A stretch of DNA of 64,000 bases from JBGPHT01 sp041484525 (GCA_041484525.1 JBGPHT010000024.1:3141-67140), one strand, 5' to 3'. Counted from the stretch's first letter, positions 42,803 through 51,418 are shown. Translations and numbers: made by a program. The notes: generated by a model not told the origin, from the letters alone.

Positions 42803-43186
42803 ATGATACCATCAGGTCGTGCTCGAAAGACCTCGTCCCAGCGCTCTGCTGCCTTGCTTGTCGCCGCCCGTGCCGCGCTGAAGAGGGGACCGTTTATCTA
42901 TGGAAGCAAGAAACTTGAAGGCGAGTTTTTTGGTTTGGGGCTGCTTGAGCCGAAAGAACGGTTGGCAGCTGTTGAGCGCGCATTGGCCGAGATCCAGCCG
43001 AAGCACAGAACAGGCCCCAACTCTCCAGGCCACATCTCAAAAGAGCCACTCCTAAAAGGGAGGCGTATGTTTGCATTCGCTTGGGACTCTTCCCAATTTA
43101 AACAAAAGATGTATCTAAAGTTTTGCCTAACCGATGGCGATCTACTTGCATTGTTCTCTTTTCATGAGAGCAAGCCGAAAGCGTGA
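42803..43186 (+). CDS. MqsR/RelE-like toxin of a TAC system
   Basis: ATG at 42803 gives 127 residues. The N-terminal half (KKLEGEFFGLGLLEPKERLA AVERALAEI-type helices) is basic and helical. The C-terminal half (RMFAFAWDSSQFKQKMYLKF followed by CLTDGDLLALFSFHESKPKA) matches the MqsR end in which YLK strands and a terminal SFH/SFKE segment form the RNase active surface. MqsR toxins cleave mRNA at GCU. It is followed after ten bases by the antitoxin gene. The assignment rests on this C-terminal resemblance and on the operon context, not on a full alignment. AT-rich sequence upstream (TAGAAT at 42722) may be its promoter. Confidence 0.6.
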   Translation: MIPSGRARKTSSQRSAALLVAARAALKRGPFIYGSKKLEGEFFGLGLLEPKERLAAVERALAEIQPKHRTGPNSPGHISKEPLLKGRRMFAFAWDSSQFKQKMYLKFCLTDGDLLALFSFHESKPKA

Positions 43187-43196
43187 GGCAACTAAA

Positions 43197-43757
43197 GTGA
43201 AGTGCTTTGTCTGCAACAAAGGAACGTTCGAAAAGCGCCCCGTGAATATGACCGGCGAGCGAAATGGCGAGGAATTCACCGTTCAGGTGGACGGGTTGTC
43301 TTGCTCCAACTGCGATTTTGAAACGATAGACAATGAGCAGAGCGGGCAGCTTACGCGCCTCGTGTCGGATGCGTATCGGAAAAAGCAGGTCCTATTGACT
43401 GGGCCGGAGATAAAAGCCGCCAGAGAAAAGCTGAGCATGAGCCAAAGAGATTTCGCTGACTACCTAGGCGTTGGGTCTGCGAGCGTAAAACGATGGGAGT
43501 CTGGGCAGATTCAGGATCGGGCAATGGATCGCCTTATGCGACTCAGGAGCGATCCCGAAGAAGCTCGTATGAATTATGAGGCACTGAGTGGGCAGAGCGC
43601 GGCTCCCTGCTTTGTCTACCTCGGAAAACCGATGCATATTTTGTTTCCCGAGTCCGTTGTCAAGTACGACTCCCGCAAGAGTGCCGTGCGACCGCGCGGC
43701 GCTCTTGCGCTGAAGCCTTTCACCGGCTGGGAACAGCAGACCGCCTCGATATGTTAA
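43197..43757 (+). CDS. MqsA-type antitoxin with C-terminal extension
   Basis: GTG at 43197 with GAGG eight bases before it gives 186 residues. The N-terminal zinc domain carries CxxC pairs (KCFVCNKGTF and LSCSNCDFE). A Xre-type helix-turn-helix follows (GPEIKAAREKLSMSQRDFAD, then YLGVGSASVKRWESG), the MqsA arrangement. After about residue 130 there is an extra 55-residue tail (LGKPMHILFPESVVKYDSRK ... GALALKPFTGWEQQ) not found in stand-alone MqsA. In TAC systems such a tail is the chaperone-addiction segment that exposes the antitoxin to degradation unless a SecB-like chaperone binds it. It overlaps the chaperone gene by seven bases. Confidence 0.8.
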   Translation: MKCFVCNKGTFEKRPVNMTGERNGEEFTVQVDGLSCSNCDFETIDNEQSGQLTRLVSDAYRKKQVLLTGPEIKAAREKLSMSQRDFADYLGVGSASVKRWESGQIQDRAMDRLMRLRSDPEEARMNYEALSGQSAAPCFVYLGKPMHILFPESVVKYDSRKSAVRPRGALALKPFTGWEQQTASIC

Positions 43758-44284
43758 TTTCGCAGAACCGGGACGATATACAAAACGCCCTTTGCCTTCA
43801 GCGAAACTGCGAGTTGCAGTCAGTCTGGCTACTACGCTCGGATATCTGGCGGGAGCAGTCGGATGTCGAATTTGAGCAGCCGTTCTCCCTCAAGTTCTCT
43901 CATGGTTCAATTGCGAGGATCGACGGGAAGGGGCAACTTGCGGTGGAGGTTGAGTTTCGATTTGACTCCTCAGACGCATCTAAAGCCTCCAAGAAAACTT
44001 TCTCTTTGGGATGCACGTTTGAACTATGTTATTCGCTTCAGGAGGGCTACTCACCATCTGAAAAGGAGATAGCGGCCTTTAAGGACGGCAATGCTATTTT
44101 CAATTGCTGGCCTTATGCGCGGGAGTTTGCCCAGAATATCGCTCTAAGAATGGGTCATGCCGCACCGCCCCTTCCGTTATTGCGAGTTGTACCTCAGCCG
44201 CAAAGTTCAGCTGGCGAGATAGGGCCACAAGCTGGCGTTAAAGCAAGCGTGCGCCAAAAAGTCCGCCACAAAGCCCCTGCCTAG
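43751..44284 (+). CDS. SecB-like chaperone of the TAC system
   Basis: The 177-residue protein has an N-terminal beta region (DVEFEQPFSLKFSHGSIARI, LAVEVEFRFD, SLGCTFELCYSL) and a C-terminal stretch KDGNAIFNCWPYAREFAQNI followed by ALRMGHAAPPLPLLRVVP. The N-x-PYARE ... G-x-P-L-L pattern is the hallmark of SecB. The fold and position make it a TAC chaperone, the kind known from M. tuberculosis Rv1957 and from MqsRAC in E. coli, which protects its antitoxin. A genuine Sec-export SecB is less likely because the gene is inside a TA operon. The C-terminal tail is Lys/Ala-rich and variable. Confidence 0.8.
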   Translation: MLISQNRDDIQNALCLQRNCELQSVWLLRSDIWREQSDVEFEQPFSLKFSHGSIARIDGKGQLAVEVEFRFDSSDASKASKKTFSLGCTFELCYSLQEGYSPSEKEIAAFKDGNAIFNCWPYAREFAQNIALRMGHAAPPLPLLRVVPQPQSSAGEIGPQAGVKASVRQKVRHKAPA

Positions 44285-44307
44285 CAGACCGATTTCACTT
44301 TAGCCAT

Positions 44308-44331
44308 CAACGCACATTTCAGGCACTACCC
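44308..44331 (-). repeat. right terminal inverted repeat
   Basis: Exact reverse complement of 42486-42509; lies 23 bases after the SecB-like stop codon and 60 bases before the M16 protease start. Confidence 0.9.
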
Positions 44332-44391
44332 AGCCCCGGCGAACTGCCTGCTAACTGCTATCCTCAAGAGAGTACAGGAGTCGCCAATCGA

Positions 44392-45915
44392 GTGAACGCC
44401 CTTCGTCTCTGCCCCATCCTGCTGCTGGGCCGCCTGTTTCTGCCGGCGCAGGACCTCAAGCAATTCGAAAAAAAGGTCACTGACTTCACGCTGCCGAACA
44501 ACCTGCACTTCACCATCGTCGAGCGTCACGATGCCCCGGTGGTCTCCTTCCACACGTATGTGGATGTCGGGTCGGTGGACGACCCGTCGGGTGAAACCGG
44601 TCTCGCCCATATGTTCGAACACATGGCCTTGAAGGGCACCGAAACCATCGGCACGAAGGACTGGGCGAACGAGAAGAAGGCCCTCGACGCCGTGGAAGAG
44701 GCCTACGACAAGTTCGAAGCCGAGCAAAACAAAGGCCCCAAAGGCGACCAGTCGCGCGTTTCCTACCTGCAAATGCAGTTGAAAAACGCCATCGACCGCG
44801 CCCAGACCTACGTGTTGCCCAACGAGTACGCCAGGATCATCGAGGAGAACGGCGGCGTGGGTGCGAACGCGACGGCGTCGGCGGATGCAACGGAATTCTT
44901 CTACAGCCTCCCGTCAAACCGGATCGAAGTCTGGTTCCTGCTGGAATCGCAGCGCTTCCTGCATCCGGTCTTTCGTGAATTCTATAAGGAGCGGGACACG
45001 GTCCTCGAAGAGCACCGGATGCACGTAGAGTCGAGCCCGCAAGGCAGGCTGCTGCGGCAATTTCGCAACACGGCGTTTGACGCGCACCCGTACCGCAACC
45101 CCGACCGCGGCTGGCCGAGCGATATCCAGGCTCTGCGGCGCCGCGAAGCGCAGGACTTTTTCGAGCGGTATTACGTTCCCGGGAATATGAATATTGCGAT
45201 CGTGGGCGACGTGAATCCGGCCGACGCGCGGCGCCTGGCGGAGAAGTATTTCGGCCCGATGGCGGCGCGGCCGCTGCCGCCCGTCGTCCGCACCCAGGAA
45301 CCGCCGCAAGCCGGCCCGAAACAGGTAGCGGTGGAAACCGCCTCGCAGCCCTTCCTGTTCGTGGGATATAAACGGCCCGACCAGTACGACCCGAGCGATG
45401 CGGTCTTCGACGTGATCCAATTCATCCTGCACAGCGGCCGCACAGGCTGGATGTACAAGGAAATGGTGCAGGACAAGAAAATAGCCTCGAGCGTCGTGGC
45501 CGCGGCCACGATTCCAGGAGGGCGATTTCCCAATCTGTTCGTCTTCTATGCCGTGCCCTCGGTGGGACATAGCGCCGACGAGAATGAGAAGGCCATCGAC
45601 GACATCGTGCAGCGCCTGAAGAACCAGCGGGTAGACGCGGAGACCCTCGAGCGCGCCAAGACGCAGGCGCGTGGGGAGGCGATCCGGCGGCTCTCGAACA
45701 ACCCCGAACTGGCCAAGGTTCTTACTACCTTCTATGGCGCCTACGGCGACTGGCGAAGACTGTTCACCGCCGTCGACGACCTGAACAAGGTCACCGCCGA
45801 CGATGTGCAGCGCGCGGCGCGCCGGTACTTTGTTCCGGCTAGCCGCACCACCGCGTATGCCGTGCAGCCCTCGCAGCCGGGGCCGCGGCCTCCCGCAGGA
45901 GTGACACGCAAATGA
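44392..45915 (+). CDS. M16 zinc metallopeptidase, active subunit
   Basis: The 507-residue exported protein starts with GTG and has a signal-like N-terminus (NALRLCPILLLGRLFLPAQ). The inverted zinc motif HxxEH is present as H73-M-F-E76-H77 in TGLAHMFEHMALKGTETIG, and a downstream glutamate region completes the site. Two M16 halves are visible (about 30-250 and 280-490). Heterodimeric bacterial M16 proteases pair an active and an inactive subunit that degrade peptides in the periplasm. The next gene supplies the inactive half and overlaps by ATGA. Confidence 0.9.
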   Translation: MNALRLCPILLLGRLFLPAQDLKQFEKKVTDFTLPNNLHFTIVERHDAPVVSFHTYVDVGSVDDPSGETGLAHMFEHMALKGTETIGTKDWANEKKALDAVEEAYDKFEAEQNKGPKGDQSRVSYLQMQLKNAIDRAQTYVLPNEYARIIEENGGVGANATASADATEFFYSLPSNRIEVWFLLESQRFLHPVFREFYKERDTVLEEHRMHVESSPQGRLLRQFRNTAFDAHPYRNPDRGWPSDIQALRRREAQDFFERYYVPGNMNIAIVGDVNPADARRLAEKYFGPMAARPLPPVVRTQEPPQAGPKQVAVETASQPFLFVGYKRPDQYDPSDAVFDVIQFILHSGRTGWMYKEMVQDKKIASSVVAAATIPGGRFPNLFVFYAVPSVGHSADENEKAIDDIVQRLKNQRVDAETLERAKTQARGEAIRRLSNNPELAKVLTTFYGAYGDWRRLFTAVDDLNKVTADDVQRAARRYFVPASRTTAYAVQPSQPGPRPPAGVTRK

Positions 45916-48155
45916 GGCGACTGCTTTCGATTGCCGTGTTGGCCGCGGCGGGGCTCGGGGCCCAGCCGACGTTCACCACTCCGCAGCCGGGTTCGGCGCT
46001 ACAGAAGGGCAAGCCCGCCGTGGCCGCGCCCGCCTCCCCCGGGAGTAAACCCGGAACCGCCGCCGATACGCCGGCCGCGGGACGTGCGGCGGGACAAACC
46101 GCGGCCGTGTCCAAAGCCGCGCCACCGCCGTCGGTCAAAGATCTGAAGTATCCCCCGCTGCGGCTCGTCTCGATTCCAAAGGTGGAGACGTTCACGCTGC
46201 CTAACGGCCTGAAGTTGTTCCTGTTCGAAGACCACGATCTGCCGACGGTCGCGGGGGTGGCACTGGTGCGTGCGGGGACTGTGTTCGATCCCCCCGAGAA
46301 GGCCGGTTTGGGCGACATGACCGGGGTGGCGATCCGCGCCGGCGGCACCAAGGCTAAGACCGGCGAGCAGCTCGATCAGCAACTGGAGAGCGTGGCGGCA
46401 AGCGTGGAAAGCGATATCGCCGAAAGGTCCGGCACCGTCAGCTTCACGGCGCTGAAGGAGAACGCGGACAGCGTGCTGGGCGTCTTTCACGATGTTCTGA
46501 CCGCGCCCGAGTTCCGCACCGACAAACTCGACCTGGCCAAGTCCCAGCTTCGCACCGCCATCGCGCGGCGCAACGACGATCCGGCGCGCCTGGCGCTGCG
46601 CGAGTTCAACGCCATCGTTTACGGCAGGGACACGGCCTATGGCCGGCGGCCGGAGTACGCCACGGTGGACCGCATTACGCGCGCCGACTTGCAAGCTTGC
46701 TACCAGCGGTATTTCTTCCCCGCCAACACGCTGCTCGGCGTGGTGGGCGATTTCGATACCGCCGTCATGAAGGACAAACTGGAGAAGCGGTTTGCGGATT
46801 GGACGGTGCAGCAACCGCCGGTGCCGGAATTCCCGGCGGTTACCGCCAAGCCTGCGCCGGGCACTTTCCTGGTCTCGAAGCGGGACGTCACGCAAACCTA
46901 CTTCACCATCGGCCAGATCGGCGGCCAGTTCAAGGACAAGGACTCTCCGGCGATGGAGATTCTTGCCGGCATCCTGGGCGGCGGATCGCAAAGCCGTCTC
47001 AAGCTGCGAGCGGCGACCCGTCGGGAAGATCCTTACGAAGTGGCGGCGAGCTGGATGGCGGGCTATGACCGGCCCGGCGCGTTCCAGCTTTCCGGCAGCA
47101 CGAAGTCGTTGTCGACAGCCGACGCCCTCAAGGCCATTCAAGAAGAGGCCGTGCGGATTCGCTCGTCGGAAGTGACTGAGCCGGAGTTGCAGACCGCCAA
47201 GGATGCGGCCCTGGGCCGCCTGGCGTTCGCCTTCGACAGCCGGGACAAGGCGCTACGGCAGTTGCTGACCTACGAGTATTTCCACTACCCGAAGGACTTC
47301 GTCCAGCAATATCAGAAGGCGCTCGAGGCTGTGACGCGGGCCGACGTGCTGCGTGCCGCCAAGGAGCATCTCGACCCGCAGAGCCTGACCATCGTGGCGG
47401 TGGGCAATGCGCCCGACTTCGGATCGAAGGGACTGGAAGCGCTGGGCAATCCCGTGATTCCGATCGACATCAGGATTGCGCAACCCAAGCTCGAAGCCGC
47501 CAAGGCCGATGCCGCCAGCCTGACCAAGGGCAAGCTGATTTTGCAGCGTGCGCAGCAGGCGGCCGGCGGCGCGGACCGGCTGGCGGCGGTGAAGGATTAC
47601 ACGCAGGCGGCCGATTTCCATCTCTCGAGCGGGCTCGAAGCCAAGGAGTTGGACCGCTGGATCGCACCCACCTATTTCCGTCAGGAAACGGATGTGCCGG
47701 CGGGGAAGATTCGCGTTTACTACGACGGCAGGACCGGGTGGATCGCCGCTTCGCAGGGCTCCGGGCCGCTCGCCGGCGCGCAATTGAAGCAGGTGGAGGG
47801 CGACCTGTTCCGCGTGCCTTACCGGCTGCTGCTGAGCGACCGCGATGCGGACCGGCAGGTGAACGCCATCGAGGATCACGCGGTCGAAATCAGCGACAAC
47901 ACGGGACAGGTAGCGCAAGTGTTTCTCGATCCGCAGACGGGGCTGGTCTCGCGGCTGCGGTATGAAACCGTCACCGTGACCGGTCCGCCGAGCGCCGTGG
48001 AAGAGGCGTGGGAGGACTTCCGGGAGGTGCAGGGTCTCAAGGTTCCCTACCGGATCAGGATCACGCAGAACGGACAGAAGTTTGCGGAAGCCAACGTGAA
48101 CGGCTACGAGATCAATTCAGGCCTGAAATTACAGGATTTGCAGAAACGGCAATGA
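45912..48155 (+). CDS. inactive M16 subunit fused to LolA-like domain
   Basis: The 747-residue protein has a signal peptide and an Ala/Pro-rich linker. Its M16 fold lacks the zinc motif: the place of HxxEH reads KAGLGDMTGVAIRAGGT, while the R/Y motif of the inactive partner is kept (second half, ILGGGSQSRL). The C-terminal 200 residues (AAGGADRLAAVKDYTQAADF ... VSRLRYETVTVTGPP, DFREVQGLKVPYRIRI) resemble outer-membrane lipoprotein-sorting (LolA-like) folds. The fusion suggests a peptide-processing device linked to lipid or lipoprotein binding. It is coupled by ATGA on both sides. Confidence 0.85.
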   Translation: MRRLLSIAVLAAAGLGAQPTFTTPQPGSALQKGKPAVAAPASPGSKPGTAADTPAAGRAAGQTAAVSKAAPPPSVKDLKYPPLRLVSIPKVETFTLPNGLKLFLFEDHDLPTVAGVALVRAGTVFDPPEKAGLGDMTGVAIRAGGTKAKTGEQLDQQLESVAASVESDIAERSGTVSFTALKENADSVLGVFHDVLTAPEFRTDKLDLAKSQLRTAIARRNDDPARLALREFNAIVYGRDTAYGRRPEYATVDRITRADLQACYQRYFFPANTLLGVVGDFDTAVMKDKLEKRFADWTVQQPPVPEFPAVTAKPAPGTFLVSKRDVTQTYFTIGQIGGQFKDKDSPAMEILAGILGGGSQSRLKLRAATRREDPYEVAASWMAGYDRPGAFQLSGSTKSLSTADALKAIQEEAVRIRSSEVTEPELQTAKDAALGRLAFAFDSRDKALRQLLTYEYFHYPKDFVQQYQKALEAVTRADVLRAAKEHLDPQSLTIVAVGNAPDFGSKGLEALGNPVIPIDIRIAQPKLEAAKADAASLTKGKLILQRAQQAAGGADRLAAVKDYTQAADFHLSSGLEAKELDRWIAPTYFRQETDVPAGKIRVYYDGRTGWIAASQGSGPLAGAQLKQVEGDLFRVPYRLLLSDRDADRQVNAIEDHAVEISDNTGQVAQVFLDPQTGLVSRLRYETVTVTGPPSAVEEAWEDFREVQGLKVPYRIRITQNGQKFAEANVNGYEINSGLKLQDLQKRQ

Positions 48156-48943
48156 AACCGGCAATTGCAATATGGGTTGCGGCGGCTCTGGGCTGCGCCG
48201 CGGCTGCCGAAACGGCGCAGGAGCGCGGCCAGCGCGTAGTCAACGAAGCCCTGCAGGCCTTAGGCGGAAGCGCCTTCCTCCACATGGAGGATCGCCTGGA
48301 GATCGGGCGGGCTTATTCCTTTTTCAACCAGCAGCTCTCCGGACTGTCGGTGGCGCACATCTACACCCGCTATCTGATGCCCGTGCCCGGCAAACTGTCG
48401 CAGCGCGAGCGGCAGTCCTTCGGGAAAGACGAGTACACCTCGGTGCTGTTTACCGAGAGTGGCGCCTGGGAGATCACGTTTCGCGGCGCGCGCCTGCTCG
48501 AGGACCAGCGCTACGAGAACTACATCGACAGCACGCTGCGCAATGTCTTCTACATCATGCGGCAGCGCCTGAAGGAGCCGGGAATGATTTTCTACTCGCG
48601 GGGTTCGGAGCTCTACGAAAACCTGCCGGTGGAAGTGGTCGATTTCACCGACGCCGACAATCGGACGGTGACCGTCTACTTCAGCCAGAGCACCAAGCTG
48701 CCGGTGCGGCAGACGTTCCGGCGGCGCAATCCACTGTACAAGGACTTCGATACCGAGGTGTCGGTTTTCGCCAAATTCCGCGACGTGGGCGGCGGCGCGA
48801 AGTGGCCGTTCGATGTCCGCCGCGAGCGCAATGGCGAAAAGATTTTCGAGATGTACTCCGATTCGGTGACGATCGACAAGAATCTGAAGGACGATCTGTT
48901 CACGCTGCCGGCAAGTTTGAAGATTCTGCCAAAAGCGAAGTAG
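48152..48943 (+). CDS. LolA-like exported protein
   Basis: The chosen ATG at 48152 overlaps the stop of the M16 gene (ATGA) and gives 263 residues with a signal peptide (MKPAIAIWVAAALGCAAAAE). The mature part has the LolA/DUF4292-like beta architecture (VVNEALQALGGSAFLHMEDR, YENLPVEVVDFTDADNRTVT, FAKFRDVGGGAKWPFDVRRE), comparable to the C-terminal domain of the preceding gene. It probably completes the same periplasmic complex. Most of its length is also read antisense by the comEC frame on the other strand. Confidence 0.78.
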   Translation: MKPAIAIWVAAALGCAAAAETAQERGQRVVNEALQALGGSAFLHMEDRLEIGRAYSFFNQQLSGLSVAHIYTRYLMPVPGKLSQRERQSFGKDEYTSVLFTESGAWEITFRGARLLEDQRYENYIDSTLRNVFYIMRQRLKEPGMIFYSRGSELYENLPVEVVDFTDADNRTVTVYFSQSTKLPVRQTFRRRNPLYKDFDTEVSVFAKFRDVGGGAKWPFDVRRERNGEKIFEMYSDSVTIDKNLKDDLFTLPASLKILPKAK

Positions 48944-51418
48944 AGTGCTCACGAAGATCCGCTTGCCGTCCGTCAGCACTGTCACCAGGCCCAACTCATC
49001 CGTCCGCAGTACGACTGTATGGTGCGCCGCCAGGCGGGCCAGCACATCTCGGTGGGGATGCCCGTAGGTGTTCTCGAAACCGTCTGAGATCACGGCGAAC
49101 ATCGGCTGCACGGCTGACAGAAATTCTTCCGTGGTCGAGGTGCGGCTGCCGTGGTGCGGCACCTTCAGCACGTCGCTGCGCTCGACCTCGTTCTCTTCGA
49201 GCATGCGCCGCTCCACCTGCCGCTCCACGTCGCCCGTGAGCAGGAACGAGCGGCTCCCGTAGCGCAGCCGCAGCACCAGCGAGTCGTTATTCTTCGGAGT
49301 GTCGGAAGGCATGTAGTCCGCCAGCGGCGCGAGCACCTGGATCTCCGCGCCACCCATCGGGATCCGGGCGCCCGCGGTCAGGGGCACGATTCTCGTTCCC
49401 TCGCGCGCGGCTCTTGCCCGTACCATGTCCCACGTCGGGCTATCGGGTGTCGCGCCGGTCCACAGCTCCTTGGGGTGGAAATCCGACACCAGCGCGGGCA
49501 GTCCGCCGATGTGGTCCTCGTGCGCGTGGGAGAGCGCCACCACGTCGACGGTCCGGATCGAACGGTTCCAGAGATAGGGCGCCACCACGTCCTCGCCGAT
49601 ATCGAGTTGCGAACGCGTCTGCCGGCCGAACGCCGGGATGCCGCCGCCATCCACAAGCATGCGCTTGCCATCGGGAAACACCACCAGCAGGCAATCGCCC
49701 TGCCCCACGTCGATAGCCGTCATCTCGAGTTCGCCCGGGTGAACCAACGGCGGGAACGGGTGCCACAGCAGCAGCGCCAGCGCGGCCGCGACCAGTAATC
49801 CGGATGCGATGCGCCACCAGCGTCCGCGCGCCAGCGCCGCACCGATCAGCGCCGCCGCGAGCGCCACTCCGAGCCACACCGGCGGCGTCGGAACACGCCA
49901 GTTCGGCTCCATGCGAGCGTGCCAGTTCACGACAATCTGCGACAGGTAGAGCAACCCGCCGGCGATTTTCGCCACCCATGCAAAGCCGGTGAAGACGGCG
50001 AGGAATCCGACCGGCACCACGAAGCCCATCAGCGGCACTACGAACGCGTTGGCCGAGAGTCCGGAGACGCCGACGCGGTGGAAGTACACCACCATGGGCA
50101 GCGCCAACCCGAGTTGCACTACGGCTGAAGTCACCACAACTTCGTAGATGAACAACGCCACCCGTGCGGGCACGGCGATGGCGAGGCGGGCGGCTCGCAA
50201 CGGCAGGCCGGTAACGGTGTGCAGGGTCTCGGCGAGCAGCCTCATCTCAATGCGAAACTGCGCCACGCGTGGAGCGATGTGGAGATCGCGGCCGGTATCG
50301 GCGAGGTCCTGGAGACCGCGCCCGAGCGGTCCCGAGGTCGCGTGGATCAGCGGCGCCGCGAACGCGCCCAGAAATCCTACGGCCAGAAACGTAAGCTGGA
50401 AGCTGGCGTCGAAGAGCTGTTCCGGGTCGCACACCAGGAACGCCAGCGCCACCGCCGCCAGCAGATTCATCACGCGGCGCTCGCGATAGAAGTACCCGGC
50501 GATGGTGAACAACGTGAGCCCGGCGGCCGATCTCACGCATGGCGCCTGCCAGCCGCTGACCAGCGCATAGAGCCACGCCGCGAGCACGGTGAGTGCCAGC
50601 GCCGCTTCTTCGGGCACGAAACAGATGCGGAGAAGAAAGAGGAAGAACGCCGCCAGCACGGCCACGTGCGTCCCCGAAATCACCAGCGCATGAAACGTGC
50701 CGGTGGAGCGATACTGTTCCGTCCAGACTTTCTGCAACTGGTACGATTGCCCGATCAGGATGGCCTGCATCATCCCCGTCTGGTAATCGCTGCCGGCGTA
50801 GAGGCGCGCGATGCGGTCGAGCGCCGCCGCGCGCAGGTCCATGATGGCCTTCTGAAAAACCGAGCCGCAGCGCCCGGGCAGAATGCGCACCGTGCCGGCC
50901 GCTCCCGAAGCCGTCCAGTAAATATCCTGCCGGGCCAGGTAGCGGGCGTAATCGAATGCGCCCGGGTTGCGGAAATTGCGTGGCTGTCGCACGCGGGCAT
51001 CCAGTTCGACTCTCTGCCCGTAGTGGAGTTGGGGCAGCGCCTCATCCTTGCGCGTATAGAGCGTGACCTGGGCGCGCGTATGCGGTTCCAGTTCGAGGAT
51101 GAAGCGTTCGCGCTCGCCCGAAACCGCCGGCGGCTCCACCACGCATCCGCCCAGGATCACGACTTCGCGCGATTCGGCGTCCAGTTCGGGAGCCGGTCCG
51201 GGAGCGTGTGCGACGGCCGTCAGCGCACCCGCGAAGAAGAATCCGGGAAGGCAGCACGCGCCTGCCAGCACGCGGCTTCCGTGCCAGAGTGCGATGGCGG
51301 CGAGCAAGGCCAACGCGGCGATCGCCAGAAACAATTCCGAATTAGAAAATGGTACGAAACGGGATACCAGGATCCCCGTAGCGATGGCAGCCAGGGGCCC
51401 GACCAACGGGTCCTTCAC
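48260..51418 (-). CDS. comEC: ComEC/Rec2 DNA-uptake channel with antisense run-on
   Basis: The competence channel reads from GTG at 51418. DUF4131-type N-terminus, the competence membrane domain (TFHALVISGTHVAVLAAFFL; about ten helices) and the metallo-beta-lactamase domain (MTAIDVGQGDCLLVV, ALSHAHEDHIGGLPAL, KVPHHGSRTSTTEEF) are all present. They make up the normal protein, which would end near DGKRIFVSTL, about 48950. There is no in-frame stop there. The frame continues a further 230 codons antisense through the LolA-like gene before TAA-type closure at 48260. That tail has no family character. The natural stop was probably lost by mutation, or the true end lies at a frameshift. Confidence 0.82.
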   Translation of the reverse strand: MKDPLVGPLAAIATGILVSRFVPFSNSELFLAIAALALLAAIALWHGSRVLAGACCLPGFFFAGALTAVAHAPGPAPELDAESREVVILGGCVVEPPAVSGERERFILELEPHTRAQVTLYTRKDEALPQLHYGQRVELDARVRQPRNFRNPGAFDYARYLARQDIYWTASGAAGTVRILPGRCGSVFQKAIMDLRAAALDRIARLYAGSDYQTGMMQAILIGQSYQLQKVWTEQYRSTGTFHALVISGTHVAVLAAFFLFLLRICFVPEEAALALTVLAAWLYALVSGWQAPCVRSAAGLTLFTIAGYFYRERRVMNLLAAVALAFLVCDPEQLFDASFQLTFLAVGFLGAFAAPLIHATSGPLGRGLQDLADTGRDLHIAPRVAQFRIEMRLLAETLHTVTGLPLRAARLAIAVPARVALFIYEVVVTSAVVQLGLALPMVVYFHRVGVSGLSANAFVVPLMGFVVPVGFLAVFTGFAWVAKIAGGLLYLSQIVVNWHARMEPNWRVPTPPVWLGVALAAALIGAALARGRWWRIASGLLVAAALALLLWHPFPPLVHPGELEMTAIDVGQGDCLLVVFPDGKRMLVDGGGIPAFGRQTRSQLDIGEDVVAPYLWNRSIRTVDVVALSHAHEDHIGGLPALVSDFHPKELWTGATPDSPTWDMVRARAAREGTRIVPLTAGARIPMGGAEIQVLAPLADYMPSDTPKNNDSLVLRLRYGSRSFLLTGDVERQVERRMLEENEVERSDVLKVPHHGSRTSTTEEFLSAVQPMFAVISDGFENTYGHPHRDVLARLAAHHTVVLRTDELGLVTVLTDGKRIFVSTLLRFWQNLQTCRQREQIVLQILVDRHRIGVHLENLFAIALAADIERPLRAAAHVAEFGENRHLGIEVLVQWIAPPERLPHRQLGALAEVDGHRPIVGVGEIDHFHRQVFVELRTPRVENHSRLLQALPHDVEDIAQRAVDVVLVALVLEQARAAKRDLPGATLGKQHRGVLVFPEGLPLALRQFAGHGHQIAGVDVRHRQSGELLVEKGISPPDLQAILHVEEGASA

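Larger units (their letters stand above)
42486..44331. mobile_element. non-autonomous element carrying a TAC module
   Basis: Perfect 24-base inverted repeats define an 1846-bp segment with visibly lower GC than its surroundings. It holds the C-terminal 35 codons of a degraded transposase near the left end and a three-gene toxin-antitoxin-chaperone operon between that remnant and the right repeat. No intact transposase lies inside, so movement would need help in trans. The eight bases on either side are not identical (CAAGCCTC against AGCCCCGG), so no target duplication is evident. It lies between a lipoprotein gene and an M16 protease operon and interrupts neither. Confidence 0.75.

Noticed and set aside
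42507..42806. 99-codon plus-strand frame at the left side of the TAC element
   Set aside because: It lies in another frame of the transposase remnant; the recognisable protein sequence is in the other two frames.
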